DNA from: Calditrichota bacterium
GTDB taxonomy: Bacteria > Zixibacteria > MSB-5A5 > GN15 > FEB-12
NCBI GenBank assembly: GCA_030641085.1
Contig: DAOWIC010000193.1
Span: forward strand, 1 to 9,164
Direction of reading: 5' to 3'
Length of the DNA: 9,164 nt
Positions 1 to 7,357 of this stretch are shown here, in pieces (positions within the stretch are counted from its first letter, which is position 1; every line of letters starts with the position of its first letter). Made by a program: the position numbers and the translations under genes. The notes beneath the pieces are model-generated. The model saw only the letters and a list, made by a program, of their open reading frames with translations, made no database searches and was not told the origin of the DNA.

Positions 1-74
1 ACCGTCTCCGACTTGGAGATCTCGCGCAGTTCGCCCACCACACCTTTGAGAATATCAACTACGTTGTTTGCCAT
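1..74 (-). CDS. gerW: GerW/YtfJ-family protein, N-terminal 24 residues only
   Basis: Only the first 24 codons are in the window; the gene runs off the left edge. The ATG (74-72) is preceded by a strong AGGAGG (85-80) with a 5-base spacer, which fixes the start. The visible start, MANNVVDILKGVVGELREIS, resembles the amphipathic N-terminal helix of GerW/YtfJ proteins, in which a helix of the 'ENLL-TVVGELRQM' kind precedes a beta-rich domain. GerW is a spore germination factor in Bacillus; homologues in non-spore-formers have no settled role. The identification rests on this short helix and on the upstream partner: a DUF2953 gene overlaps it by 20 bases, as ytfI precedes ytfJ in Bacillus. The overlap suggests translational coupling. 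The helix alone would not be enough for a call. Confidence 0.65.
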   Translation of the reverse strand, partial: MANNVVDILKGVVGELREISKSET

Positions 75-720
75 CCTGGCCTCCTCTCTTTTTTCCTATC
101 GCCAACTTTATCAAATCTCTTAAGGGAAGTCTGAATATCATTTGGATTGTCCGGCCCGCGATTTTGTACAGCGGCAGCGCAACCGAACCTCGGGCCGAAC
201 CGGCGAACGACGGCCCGGTCCAGTCGGGGGTAAAGCGCACTCGCGAGGCAACACCGGGTACGGCCGCGATGGCCGCCTGGTAGTAGCCGAAGGCGGTGCC
301 GGTCAGATCGGGCGAATCGAACCCGGCCTCTATCTCGCCCTCCAGTTCCTCGATTGCCACCGCTTTCAGCAGTGATATAAACCAGAGCCAGACAGCTTTC
401 AAAACAGCCGGCAGAACCCCCGCCATGTCGCGCAGTGACCGTTTGCGGCTCGGTTTTTTCTTCTTTTTGGCAAGATCGCGCGGTTTTGGCGGCTTCTTTT
501 TCGGAACCGCCTCGGCTTTTTCGCCCAGCGCAAAGGTTCTAATGTTAAGGCCGCACAGCTTTATCCGCCCGACCCCGGCGGCATAATCGAACTGCGGGCC
601 GCTCCGACCGAGACCAACAAAGAGCAGACGCCGGCCGTGCCCGATTTGGAAGCGGATCCTGAAATTCAGAAGCAGGAATGCCCCTGTTATGACGAATAGT
701 ATCAGGATAATATAAAGCAC
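55..720 (-). CDS. DUF2953 membrane-anchored protein (YtfI-like)
   Basis: A protein of 221 residues if it starts at the GTG at 720-718. That start has GAGG (729-726) five bases upstream and puts a transmembrane helix (residues 1-20, LYIILILFVITGAFLLLN) at the very N-terminus, as is usual in this family. An upstream in-frame TTG at 804 would add 28 polar residues with no good ribosome binding site. After the helix come a beta-type stretch, a Lys/Pro-rich linker (about 69-95), a hydrophobic helix (about 101-121), and the family signature GFDSPDLTGTAFGYYQAA (133-150), which matches the DUF2953 pattern GT-DPA-TG---G. PDWTG at 165-169 follows. The function is unknown. The only firm context is the downstream GerW-like gene, whose start lies inside this gene's 3' end. 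No convincing promoter is visible between the terminator at 821-856 and the start. Confidence 0.8.
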   Translation of the reverse strand: MLYIILILFVITGAFLLLNFRIRFQIGHGRRLLFVGLGRSGPQFDYAAGVGRIKLCGLNIRTFALGEKAEAVPKKKPPKPRDLAKKKKKPSRKRSLRDMAGVLPAVLKAVWLWFISLLKAVAIEELEGEIEAGFDSPDLTGTAFGYYQAAIAAVPGVASRVRFTPDWTGPSFAGSARGSVALPLYKIAGRTIQMIFRLPLRDLIKLAIGKKRGGQDGKQRS

Positions 721-729
721 GTCGGCCTC
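718..729 (-). promoter_or_regulatory. Ribosome binding site and GTG start of the DUF2953 gene
   Basis: On the minus strand, GAGG (729-726) is followed by a 5-base spacer and GTG (720-718). This decides in favour of the shorter DUF2953 protein over the TTG at 804, which has no comparable site. Confidence 0.55.
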
Positions 730-820
730 GTTTTGGTTCTCCCGGTTCCGTTCTGCTGGTATATACGTTATTGGCACCGGACAGTTTCGGCCCAGAGCAA
801 TCAATCCGGGCTAATGATAT

Positions 821-856
821 AATAAAACAGCCGTCGGACAATCAGTCCGGCGGCTG
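821..856 (-). terminator. Intrinsic terminator of the DUF885 gene
   Basis: Read on the minus strand, CAGCCGCCGGAC (856-845), a 5-base loop and GTCCGACGGCTG (839-828) form a 12-bp GC-rich stem with one C-A mismatch. TTTTATT (827-821) follows at once. It lies 11 bases past the TAA of the DUF885 gene (868-870). On the plus strand the stem is not followed by a T run, so it works in one direction only. It separates the DUF885 transcript from the DUF2953-GerW pair, which probably needs its own promoter or relies on readthrough. Confidence 0.85.
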
Positions 857-867
857 CTCAAAACTCT

Positions 868-2589
868 TTACTGGTTCTTAAGGCCCAGAACGTCCCACAT
901 GAGGGTCGGTGGAACCGATCCTTCAGCCAGCAGGGCGTCATGGAAGTCCTTCAGCGAGAAGGCGTCCCCCTGTTTGTCCATGGCCGCCTGCCTGAGGTTC
1001 ATTAACTCGCGTTTGCCCATCAGGTAACTCATCTGCACTGTCGGCTCCAGGGTGTAACGGCGCACCTCGGTCTCAACGAACTTCCGGTCGGAATCGGTGT
1101 CGATGCCGAGCACGTCAATCATCCATCGCACACATTCATTGTACGTGAACTGTCCAGTATGCAGTTTGATATCAGCGACAATACGCGCGGCCCGAAAGCG
1201 AATACCTTTGATGATGCGCAGCCACCGCGACGGGTTTTCCTCACCGTACAAACCGGCATCATACATCATCTCCTCGCAATAGAGCGCCCAGCCTTCATAC
1301 ATCATCGGATTGCTCTGCCACTTGTGAACCGGATCGGGGTTGCGCCCGGCGATCTGGAACTGCAGATGGTGTCCCGGGTAGGCCTCGTGCACCACCGAGC
1401 CTTTGAAGCCGCGACGGTGAACATAACGGTAGCGCATTTCAAGCTGGACCCGATCGAGGTTTTCGGGGATCGGGCGGACATAAAATAACGCCTGTTGCAC
1501 CGAATCAAACGGTCCGGCCGGCTGATACGCGATGCCGGAGTGCAGGGATCTCAAGAATGAGGGTGTCTCGATCACGGTGACCGGGGTGATATCCTCCGGG
1601 ATCGTGATCAGGTCGTGATTCTCCAGAAAGAACTTAACCTGGTTGGTCTCCCAGTTATAGTAATCGAGAATATCCTGCCGTGAAAACTGAGCCGGGACAT
1701 AAACCGAATCATTGCCGTTCTGGTGGTGATCCTCGACATAGGTTTCGTACTCCCGGTAGGCGCGGCTGACCTCGTCCAGGAGCGCCTCGCCAATAACAAG
1801 CATCGAGTCGCTGTCATAATCTAAAAAGTACTGGTTGGAGAGCAGGTAATCGAAATTGTTCTTGCCGATAGCGAAGCCGGTCTCCTTGCCGGGTGTTATC
1901 TCCGACAGGTGCACCAGAAAGTCGTTCATTGCCTCGCGGGCTGCGGTGGAGACCTTGGAGATATTGTCCGCTCGCTCCGGGAAATTCTTCATCAGTTCCG
2001 CGGCTACCTCTTTGTAGAAAGTGATGCCGCTTTCGAGAGACATGGCCGCGGACTCAATATAGATCGGGGGCGGATTTTTCAGGTTTTTTCGAGCGGTCGC
2101 AAAAAGCGCCGGCACACGCTTCATTCGATTGATTATCGAAACGACTCTTTCCGAAAGGGGGGCGTGGTTCGACAGCAACAGGAAATAGACGCCGTTGACC
2201 GCCTCATCGACATAAAGCTGCGGCGATTTTTGGTGCCATTTAATCCGCTTCAGATCGAGCAGGGCGATATCGACATTCGATTTTAGGAGCTTGTAATTGA
2301 GCCGGTCATGGTCGTTCAGGCTGGCGCCACGGTACTTGTAGAGCTTTTTCTCAAAGTCGTTCAGCCGGTTCACCATCTGTTTGACCGATTTGGACGAATA
2401 ATCGGCGAAGCGGTGGTCGTAGGCATGGACACCCATCTGGGTGGCATGGACCGGGTAAAAGGTCTGGATCGCCTCCAGGATTTCGTCCGAAAGCTGCTGG
2501 AACGTCTGTTTCTTAGCGGCTGCGTCCGAAATGGTTAAGGCGAAAACGATACTCAGGGCTATTGTTATCGCACGGGCTGTCTTGTTCAA
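868..2589 (-). CDS. Secreted DUF885-family protein, putative zinc metallopeptidase
   Basis: A 573-residue exported protein. The signal peptide (1-25) has Lys/Arg near the N-terminus, a hydrophobic core (ITIALSIVFALTI) and a likely cut after SDAAA, so it probably acts in the periplasm or as a lipid-free exported protein. The family hallmark HEAYPGHHLQ is at 401-410, giving an HExxxGH-type metal site, with EGWALYCEE at 432-440 expected to supply the further Glu ligand or catalytic residues. The length matches the usual 550-620 of DUF885. The family is regarded as peptidase-like from this motif and from characterised relatives, but the substrate cannot be read from sequence. The start is TTG (2589-2587) with a near-perfect AAGGAGG (2603-2597). 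It is the last gene before a terminator and lies 65 bases after rlmD, with no clear promoter in the gap. Confidence 0.9.
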   Translation of the reverse strand: MNKTARAITIALSIVFALTISDAAAKKQTFQQLSDEILEAIQTFYPVHATQMGVHAYDHRFADYSSKSVKQMVNRLNDFEKKLYKYRGASLNDHDRLNYKLLKSNVDIALLDLKRIKWHQKSPQLYVDEAVNGVYFLLLSNHAPLSERVVSIINRMKRVPALFATARKNLKNPPPIYIESAAMSLESGITFYKEVAAELMKNFPERADNISKVSTAAREAMNDFLVHLSEITPGKETGFAIGKNNFDYLLSNQYFLDYDSDSMLVIGEALLDEVSRAYREYETYVEDHHQNGNDSVYVPAQFSRQDILDYYNWETNQVKFFLENHDLITIPEDITPVTVIETPSFLRSLHSGIAYQPAGPFDSVQQALFYVRPIPENLDRVQLEMRYRYVHRRGFKGSVVHEAYPGHHLQFQIAGRNPDPVHKWQSNPMMYEGWALYCEEMMYDAGLYGEENPSRWLRIIKGIRFRAARIVADIKLHTGQFTYNECVRWMIDVLGIDTDSDRKFVETEVRRYTLEPTVQMSYLMGKRELMNLRQAAMDKQGDAFSLKDFHDALLAEGSVPPTLMWDVLGLKNQ

Positions 2590-2603
2590 CGTCTAACCTC
2601 CTT
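2587..2603 (-). promoter_or_regulatory. Ribosome binding site and TTG start of the DUF885 gene
   Basis: AAGGAGG (2603-2597) and a 7-base spacer precede the TTG (2589-2587). The signal peptide that starts at this TTG supports it as the real start. The strong site may offset the weaker start codon. Confidence 0.75.
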
Positions 2604-2654
2604 ACAAAGTCAAGTCGGAAAGCTAAGCAAAATCTTAAGCGGGCGCAACCGGTC

Positions 2655-4010
2655 TCAACCGGCCCGAAAGACTGTTGCCAGTTCTATGTGCATGGTATGC
2701 GGAAACATATCAACTGGTTTCACTTCCTTTAGAAAATATCCGCTTTCGGTAAGTTTCCCGGCATCACGGGCAAAGGTGGCCGGATTGCATGAAAAATGTA
2801 GAATTGTCGGCGGGTGCAGCTCGATTAGCTGTTTGAGCGCCTTCGGATGAAGCCCGGCCCGGGGCGGGTCTACCACAACTATGTCAAATGCGCTGGAATT
2901 CTGATTGTATTCGCGCAGGTAGTCTCTTACGAAGCCTTCAAAGAAGCTGATATTGGTCAGGTTGTTGACCTCAGCGTTCTCGCGCGCGACCGTGACCGCA
3001 TCCGGCACCAGTTCAACCCCAACCACTTCCGCCACCCGCGATGCCAGCAGGATGCCGATGGAGCCGGTCCCGCAGTAGAGATCCAGCAGCCGTTCGGAGC
3101 CGTCGGTCTGAAGCATGTCGAATCCGGTCTGATAGAGCGTTTCCGCCTGACGGGTGTTGGTCTGGAAAAAAGAATTGGCCCGAATGCGAAAGGTCGTGTC
3201 AAACAGACGCTCCTCGATATAGCCCGGACCATACAGGACTTTCTCGATCTCGCCGGTGGCGATGTTTGATTTGCCGCCGTTCTGGTTGTGTACGATGGTC
3301 GTAATCTGCGGGAACGTACCGATCATCTCTGCGACCAGGCTTTCCTCATCGGGGAAATCACCTTTGGTGGTGACAATGTTAATCATCAGACCGTCGGTAT
3401 TTTTCGCCTGCCGAATCATCAGAAAACGCATATAGCCGGTATGCTCAAACACATCGTAGATCGGTATCTGCTTTTGCGAAACGTAATCCCGCATCCAGAT
3501 AACGATCTCGCTGGCGATCTCCTGCGGAAGGTAGCATTTTTCGACATTAAATATCTCATCGAACCGTCCCCGCCGATGCAGCCCGAGCGTGAAGCTGTCA
3601 TCCGGCGCGACATGAAACGAAAACTCCATCTTGTTGCGGTAATTGAATAATTCACTCGATCCGATGACATCATGAACCTCGACATCACCCAGTTTGCCAA
3701 GCCGCTGGAGGCAGTCGACCACCTGTTTCTTTTTGTAGGCGAGTTGGTGTTCGTAGCCAAGGTCCTGCCAGGTGCAGCCGCCGCAGTAGTCGAAATGGGG
3801 GCAGACCGCCGGCACGCGCTGGTCCGATTTGCGGATTATCTCATGCACCATCGCCTGGTTGTAACGCGGCTTGCTGCGAGTTATCTCGGCCCGAACCGTC
3901 TCGCCGGGCAGGCCGCCGTTGAGGAAGACAACCTTGCCGTCCAAATAACCAACCGACTTGCCGTCGAAGGCGAGATCGGTGATCTCAATTTCTATCTGTT
4001 TTTTCTCCAA
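2655..4010 (-). CDS. rlmD: 23S rRNA (uracil-C5)-methyltransferase, RlmD/TrmA family
   Basis: A 451-residue SAM-dependent methyltransferase predicted to make 5-methyluridine in 23S rRNA (U1939-type; which uridine is not certain). The N-terminal TRAM RNA-binding domain spans about 5-60. Four cysteines expected to bind a 4Fe-4S cluster are at 70, 76 and 79 (CPHFDYCGGC) and 159 (EKCYLP). The Rossmann-fold SAM loop LLDLYCGTGSIGILLA is at 308-323, DPPRAG at 381-386, the nucleophile Cys408 in HFSCNPATFARD, and the catalytic Glu443 in HIELATVF. All key residues are present. I chose TTG at 4010, with GGAG (4019-4016) five bases upstream; it lies 2 bases after the stop of the CDF gene, which suggests coupled translation. 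An upstream start at 4067 would add a Pro/Arg-rich tail encoded inside the CDF gene and is unlikely. RlmC/RlmCD or TrmA specificity is the main alternative. Confidence 0.9.
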   Translation of the reverse strand: MEKKQIEIEITDLAFDGKSVGYLDGKVVFLNGGLPGETVRAEITRSKPRYNQAMVHEIIRKSDQRVPAVCPHFDYCGGCTWQDLGYEHQLAYKKKQVVDCLQRLGKLGDVEVHDVIGSSELFNYRNKMEFSFHVAPDDSFTLGLHRRGRFDEIFNVEKCYLPQEIASEIVIWMRDYVSQKQIPIYDVFEHTGYMRFLMIRQAKNTDGLMINIVTTKGDFPDEESLVAEMIGTFPQITTIVHNQNGGKSNIATGEIEKVLYGPGYIEERLFDTTFRIRANSFFQTNTRQAETLYQTGFDMLQTDGSERLLDLYCGTGSIGILLASRVAEVVGVELVPDAVTVARENAEVNNLTNISFFEGFVRDYLREYNQNSSAFDIVVVDPPRAGLHPKALKQLIELHPPTILHFSCNPATFARDAGKLTESGYFLKEVKPVDMFPHTMHIELATVFRAG

Positions 4011-4019
4011 GGTTACTCC
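4008..4019 (-). promoter_or_regulatory. Ribosome binding site and TTG start of rlmD, overlapping the CDF stop
   Basis: GGAG (4019-4016), the CDF stop TAA (4015-4013), CC, then TTG (4010-4008). The ribosome binding site sits in the last codons of the exporter gene, an arrangement typical of coupled translation. Confidence 0.6.
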
Positions 4020-4927
4020 AGGTGTTGGTTGGTGCGGCACCCGAGGCCGGGCTGGCCCTGACCGCATTTTTCGAGCTGTATGGTGGCGTGCCCGATGTTG
4101 AATCTCTCGTGCAGGAGGCTGTTGATCTCGCCGAGTATATGCGGGCCGGACTGGTAGTTGACTTCGTTCAGGCCAATATGGCAGGAAAGGGCGATTTCGG
4201 ACGACGATAGCGACCAGATATGCAGGTGATGAACATCCTCAACCCGGGGCAGGTCACGCAGGGCTTTCAGCACCTTGTCAAAATCGATTCCCTCCGGCAC
4301 CGCCTCCATGAAAATCATGACCGCCTCCTTGATAACCAGCCATGAGGACCAGCAAATCATCAGGGCGATGGCGGTAGCGAGGATTGGATCGATCAGGTAG
4401 AAGTCGGTGAACATGATCACGATGCCGCCACCGATTACGATCACCGATGAAACCGCATCGTAGGCCATGTGTATAAAAGCGGTCTTCATATTGAGCGACT
4501 TGCCCTTCTCGGCGTGCAGTACCCAGATCGAAAAAACATTACCCAGTAGGCCGATTACGGCCACTGTCAGAAAAATCCCCGGTTGGGTGATCGGGGTTGG
4601 ATTGAGATACCGTTCGTATGCCTCGATCACGATGTAAATCGCTATCACTACCAGCGACACGGCCGATATAAAGGCGGTCATTACTTCCACCCGCTTGAAG
4701 CCGTAGGTCGATTTCTTGGTGGCCGGTCGTTGTGAGCCTTTGACTCCGAGCCAGGCGAGGCCGAGCGCGGCGACATCGGAGAGGTTATGAATCGCGTCGG
4801 CAATCAGCGCCAGATAGCCGGTTATCAGGCCGCCAATAAATTCGGCTGCCGTGATAACCAGGTTGAACAATATTGTCCAGACCAGCTTTTTGCCCGAAAC
4901 CGCCTGATGATCGTGTATATGCGCCAT
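4013..4927 (-). CDS. Cation diffusion facilitator, probable zinc/divalent metal exporter
   Basis: A 304-residue inner-membrane antiporter of the CDF family, expected to export Zn2+ (or Cd2+/Co2+) in exchange for protons. There are six membrane segments in the first 205 residues. The transport site is of the HxxxD/HxxxD type typical of zinc-preferring members: His47 and Asp51 in TM2 (ADAIHNLSD), His153 and Asp157 in TM5 (FIHMAYDAVSS). The cytoplasmic ferredoxin-like domain (about 210-288) carries HHLHIW (233-238) and CHIGL (249-253), likely regulatory metal ligands. The N-terminus has a small His cluster (MAHIHDH), while the long His-rich loop of ZitB/CzcD/ZnT types is absent. The C-terminal tail has two more Cys (288, 297). 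The ATG at 4927 has only a weak GGAT-like site. The 114 bases upstream show no clear promoter or metal-regulator box. Metal specificity is inferred from residue type. Confidence 0.9.
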   Translation of the reverse strand: MAHIHDHQAVSGKKLVWTILFNLVITAAEFIGGLITGYLALIADAIHNLSDVAALGLAWLGVKGSQRPATKKSTYGFKRVEVMTAFISAVSLVVIAIYIVIEAYERYLNPTPITQPGIFLTVAVIGLLGNVFSIWVLHAEKGKSLNMKTAFIHMAYDAVSSVIVIGGGIVIMFTDFYLIDPILATAIALMICWSSWLVIKEAVMIFMEAVPEGIDFDKVLKALRDLPRVEDVHHLHIWSLSSSEIALSCHIGLNEVNYQSGPHILGEINSLLHERFNIGHATIQLEKCGQGQPGLGCRTNQHLE

Positions 4928-5041
4928 ATCGATATCCAGTTTTTAACGCCGTCAATATCCAAAGGTGCCGGCTATTTAGGCCTGAATCTCCGCTTAAGAT
5001 AAGTAAAAACTGAACTCAGAGTAGCTTTTTCATGGCGGTCA
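4928..5041. other. Intergenic region upstream of the CDF gene
   Basis: A fairly AT-rich gap of 114 bases between the small ORF and the CDF gene. I see no terminator (a T5 run on the minus strand lacks a stable stem) and no good -35/-10 pair. In the other minus-strand frame, ATG ATG ACC GCC ATG AAA AAG CTA CTC TGA at 5045-5016 encodes MMTAMKKLL, which could be the lost C-terminus of the small upstream ORF. Confidence 0.4.
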
Positions 5042-5311
5042 TCATGCCCAGGTGTATGCTTCGTGGATCGGCAGAAACTGCATGGCACCGGCCGAGGAGT
5101 GCCGGATTTTGGCGCTCGTGACCGTAACCGGCTCGAGATAGGCGAGATCCGCCAGCCGCTCGATCTCGTTGGCTGTCATATCAATACTGGATTCCAGCAG
5201 TTTGCGGAGGGTTCCGAAGGCGGGGCGGGCGGGTTCGACAGTATCTATCAGGGCGATATTGGTCCGCCGCAGGCGGGCGAAATCTTCAAATGCGGATTGC
5301 AGCGCTTTCAT
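5042..5311 (-). CDS. Small hypothetical protein, possibly a truncated DinB-like protein
   Basis: An 89-residue ORF beginning 16 bases after the YqaA stop. It is soluble, mostly helical, with no signal peptide. I do not recognise it with confidence. The opening helix (MKALQSAFEDFARLRRTNIA) and the end, GAMQFLPIHEAYTWA, resemble the second half of DinB/YfiT-like four-helix proteins, in which a late helix reads 'HEAYH-GQ'. If so, it lacks the usual first half (such proteins are about 150 residues) and ends early at TGATGA. A frame change there would continue as MMTAMKKLL, a more typical end for the last helix. The ATG (5311-5309) has no clear ribosome binding site, and the frame is closed by TAA at 5341-5339. 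It may be a small real gene or a decayed remnant. Confidence 0.4.
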   Translation of the reverse strand: MKALQSAFEDFARLRRTNIALIDTVEPARPAFGTLRKLLESSIDMTANEIERLADLAYLEPVTVTSAKIRHSSAGAMQFLPIHEAYTWA

Positions 5312-5327
5312 GGGACGTACCGATTCT

Positions 5328-5987
5328 TCAAAACAGCCTTATCGCTATGAAGCCGAGAATCAGCAGGACCACAAAGCTGAGTGCCAGCAGGTTGAAGTAG
5401 CGGTCGATAAATTCCTTGATTCGGTCGCCGTACTTTTCGTAGAGCATACCGATCAGTCCTGCCACGACAAAAAACCTCAGCGAGCGACTGATTGCGGAAG
5501 CGACGATAAACGGAATAAACTTCATGTTGAAAAAGCCGGCGGCGATAGTGAAGACCTTGTACGGGATCGGCGTGAAGCCGGCGATGCCGACCGCCCACGA
5601 GCCAACCTTCATGCCGAACATCTCTTTCTCGTTGAACCAGTACTGGGTCTGAGTCAAAAGTTGCTGCGGTTCGACACCGGCGAGGGCCGCGCTGAACGAG
5701 ATCATCTTCTCGCCGATCAGATCAAAGGCGTAATGGCCGATCAAATAGCCCAGGGCGCCGCCGATCACCGAACCGATTGAGCAGATGACTGCGAATCGGA
5801 ACCACTTTTTGTATGTCCCCATACAGAGCGCGATCAATAGCGCATCCGGCGGGACCGGAAAGAAAGAAGCTTCGGCCATGGAGAGAAAGAAGAGAGCGAC
5901 GGCGCCGTAGCGGGACTCGCCCCAGCGCAGCACCCAGTCATAGAGCGACCTGATCCAGGCCAGGGAAGCTTTGAGAATTGTCAGCAT
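5328..5987 (-). CDS. YqaA/DedA-like (VTT-domain) inner-membrane protein
   Basis: A 219-residue polytopic membrane protein. Family marks are SFFPVPPDALLIAL (41-54, re-entrant helix region), GSVIGGALGYLIG (72-84), GFTPIPYKVFTIAAG (137-151, the second conserved Pro-containing element) and SAISRSLRFF (164-173), with a last membrane helix at about 200-218. DedA/VTT proteins are linked to phospholipid or undecaprenyl-phosphate flipping and membrane homeostasis; the specific role of the YqaA branch is not established. The ATG (5987-5985) overlaps the stop of the CNNM/CorC gene as TGATG, with AGGA about 6 bases upstream, so translation is very probably coupled. Confidence 0.88.
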   Translation of the reverse strand: MLTILKASLAWIRSLYDWVLRWGESRYGAVALFFLSMAEASFFPVPPDALLIALCMGTYKKWFRFAVICSIGSVIGGALGYLIGHYAFDLIGEKMISFSAALAGVEPQQLLTQTQYWFNEKEMFGMKVGSWAVGIAGFTPIPYKVFTIAAGFFNMKFIPFIVASAISRSLRFFVVAGLIGMLYEKYGDRIKEFIDRYFNLLALSFVVLLILGFIAIRLF

Positions 5988-7300
5988 CAGTTGTCCTGTT
6001 TATGGGCGATCTTTTCCAATTTCAATCTAAGCAGACGGTTGCCCTTGCGTTCCAGCACCGAGAAGAGAATGTCGGCTATCGTTGCCGTCTCGTCCTTTTC
6101 GGGCAGACGGCCGAGGTGGTCGATGAACAGCCCCGCCAGCGTCTCGGCTTTGTCCTCGGGTAGGTTGGAGTTCATCAGTTCGTTTACCGCACCCGGCCAG
6201 ACCGCGCCTTCGGCGAAGGCTACCGTGTCGGAATGTTTCACCAGCGGTGGCTGCTCGACATCGTATTCATCCTGAATTTCGCCGACCAGTTCTTCTAGAA
6301 TATCCTCCAGCGTAATGATACCGGCGGTGCCGCCGTATTCATCGAGAACGACAGCTATATGCTTTTTCTTCGCTTGAAATTCCCTCAAGAGTTTCGACAA
6401 CGGCATCGAGTCCGGCACATAGAGCGGCTGCCGGATCAGGTCGGCGAGGATGATCAGTTCCGGGTTGAGCTTGTGGATGATAATATCCTTGGTGTACATG
6501 ACGCCGACAATTTTGTCAATGTTGCCCTCGTAGACCGGGTAGCGGCTGTAGCCGTTTTCGATGATCGCATTGATAATCTCCGGCGCCTTGCTGCCGACCT
6601 CAAAGGCGACGATATCGGTCCGGGGCGTCATCGCCCGGCGGGCAGTGGAGTCGGCGAAGTCAAAGACCGACTTGATCAGTTGCTCCTCGGTTTCGTCGAA
6701 GATGCCTTTCTCTTTGCCCTCGAAGATCATCAGGTTGATCTCTTCCTCGGTTACCGGGGTGTGCCCGCTGTCCCGTTTGATTCCCAGCAGGCTGATGATC
6801 AGGTTGGCGGCGCCGGAAAGCAGGCGCGAGAAAAACGATGTCACTTTTACAAAAACGGTGATCGGTCGGGAAACACCGCGAGCGAATAGCTCTGGGTTCG
6901 ACAGAGCCATATACTTCGGTACCAGTTCGCCCAGGATGACTGAAGTGACCGTGATAACGATTGCGATCAGGGCGATGGAGATCGGTTTGGCCGCACCGGC
7001 GACGAACGCCAGTGGAACATCTGTCAGCAGGGCCACCAGTTCGTTGACAAGGGTGGCGCCGCCAAAGACGCCTGCCAGCGTGCCGACCAGTGTGATACCG
7101 ACCTGGATAGTCGCCAGGAAACGATCCGGATCGGCGTGCAGTTTCTTCGCCGCCTTCGCGCCGCGCATGCCTTCGTCGGTCTGCTGCTGAAGTTTGCTCT
7201 TGCGACTGGCGATAACGGAGAATTCCGACAGAGCGAAAAACCCGTTAGCCAGGACGAGCAGGAATATAGCCAGCAGCTCAAGGATCAGGTTAGAGCCCAT
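5987..7300 (-). CDS. CNNM/CorC-HlyC family CBS-domain membrane protein
   Basis: A 437-residue protein with the full domain set of the family. The N-terminal DUF21/CNNM membrane domain (about 1-175) holds the ANGFFALSEFSVIASRK segment at 18-34 and GELVPKYMAL (124-133). A CBS pair (about 220-345) contains RRAMTPRTDI (221-230), SRYPVYEG (252-259) and DEYGGTAGIITLEDILEELV (320-339). The CorC_HlyC C-terminal domain is at about 355-432. Such proteins (CorC/YfjD/MpfA-like) are implicated in Mg2+/Co2+ efflux or its control, with CBS domains sensing nucleotides and Mg; the older label 'hemolysin' is misleading. The ATG at 7300 has AGGAG upstream but with a long spacer of 12-13 bases, so the start is less certain. 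It lies 57 bases after htpX with no terminator between them, and its stop overlaps the yqaA-like start (TGATG). Confidence 0.92.
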   Translation of the reverse strand: MGSNLILELLAIFLLVLANGFFALSEFSVIASRKSKLQQQTDEGMRGAKAAKKLHADPDRFLATIQVGITLVGTLAGVFGGATLVNELVALLTDVPLAFVAGAAKPISIALIAIVITVTSVILGELVPKYMALSNPELFARGVSRPITVFVKVTSFFSRLLSGAANLIISLLGIKRDSGHTPVTEEEINLMIFEGKEKGIFDETEEQLIKSVFDFADSTARRAMTPRTDIVAFEVGSKAPEIINAIIENGYSRYPVYEGNIDKIVGVMYTKDIIIHKLNPELIILADLIRQPLYVPDSMPLSKLLREFQAKKKHIAVVLDEYGGTAGIITLEDILEELVGEIQDEYDVEQPPLVKHSDTVAFAEGAVWPGAVNELMNSNLPEDKAETLAGLFIDHLGRLPEKDETATIADILFSVLERKGNRLLRLKLEKIAHKQDN

Positions 7301-7357
7301 GCCTATTTGATGGCTCCTGTTAAGAGTGGAGGCTGGTCGGCGAAGTCGTCTGCGATT

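Noticed and set aside
4011..4067. 19-codon N-terminal extension of RlmD
   Set aside because: It is encoded within the CDF gene and precedes the normal start of the TRAM domain; the TTG at 4010 has a good ribosome binding site.
5016..5036. T5 run on the minus strand after the small ORF considered as a terminator
   Set aside because: Only 3-4 bp of pairing with no workable loop precede it.
5169..5780. 203-codon plus-strand frame across the small ORF and the yqaA-like gene
   Set aside because: Antisense to a clear membrane-protein gene, low-complexity charged composition, no domain seen.
6561..7190. 209-codon plus-strand frame opposite the CNNM/CorC gene
   Set aside because: Reverse-frame shadow, Ser/Arg-rich, no ribosome binding site or family motif.
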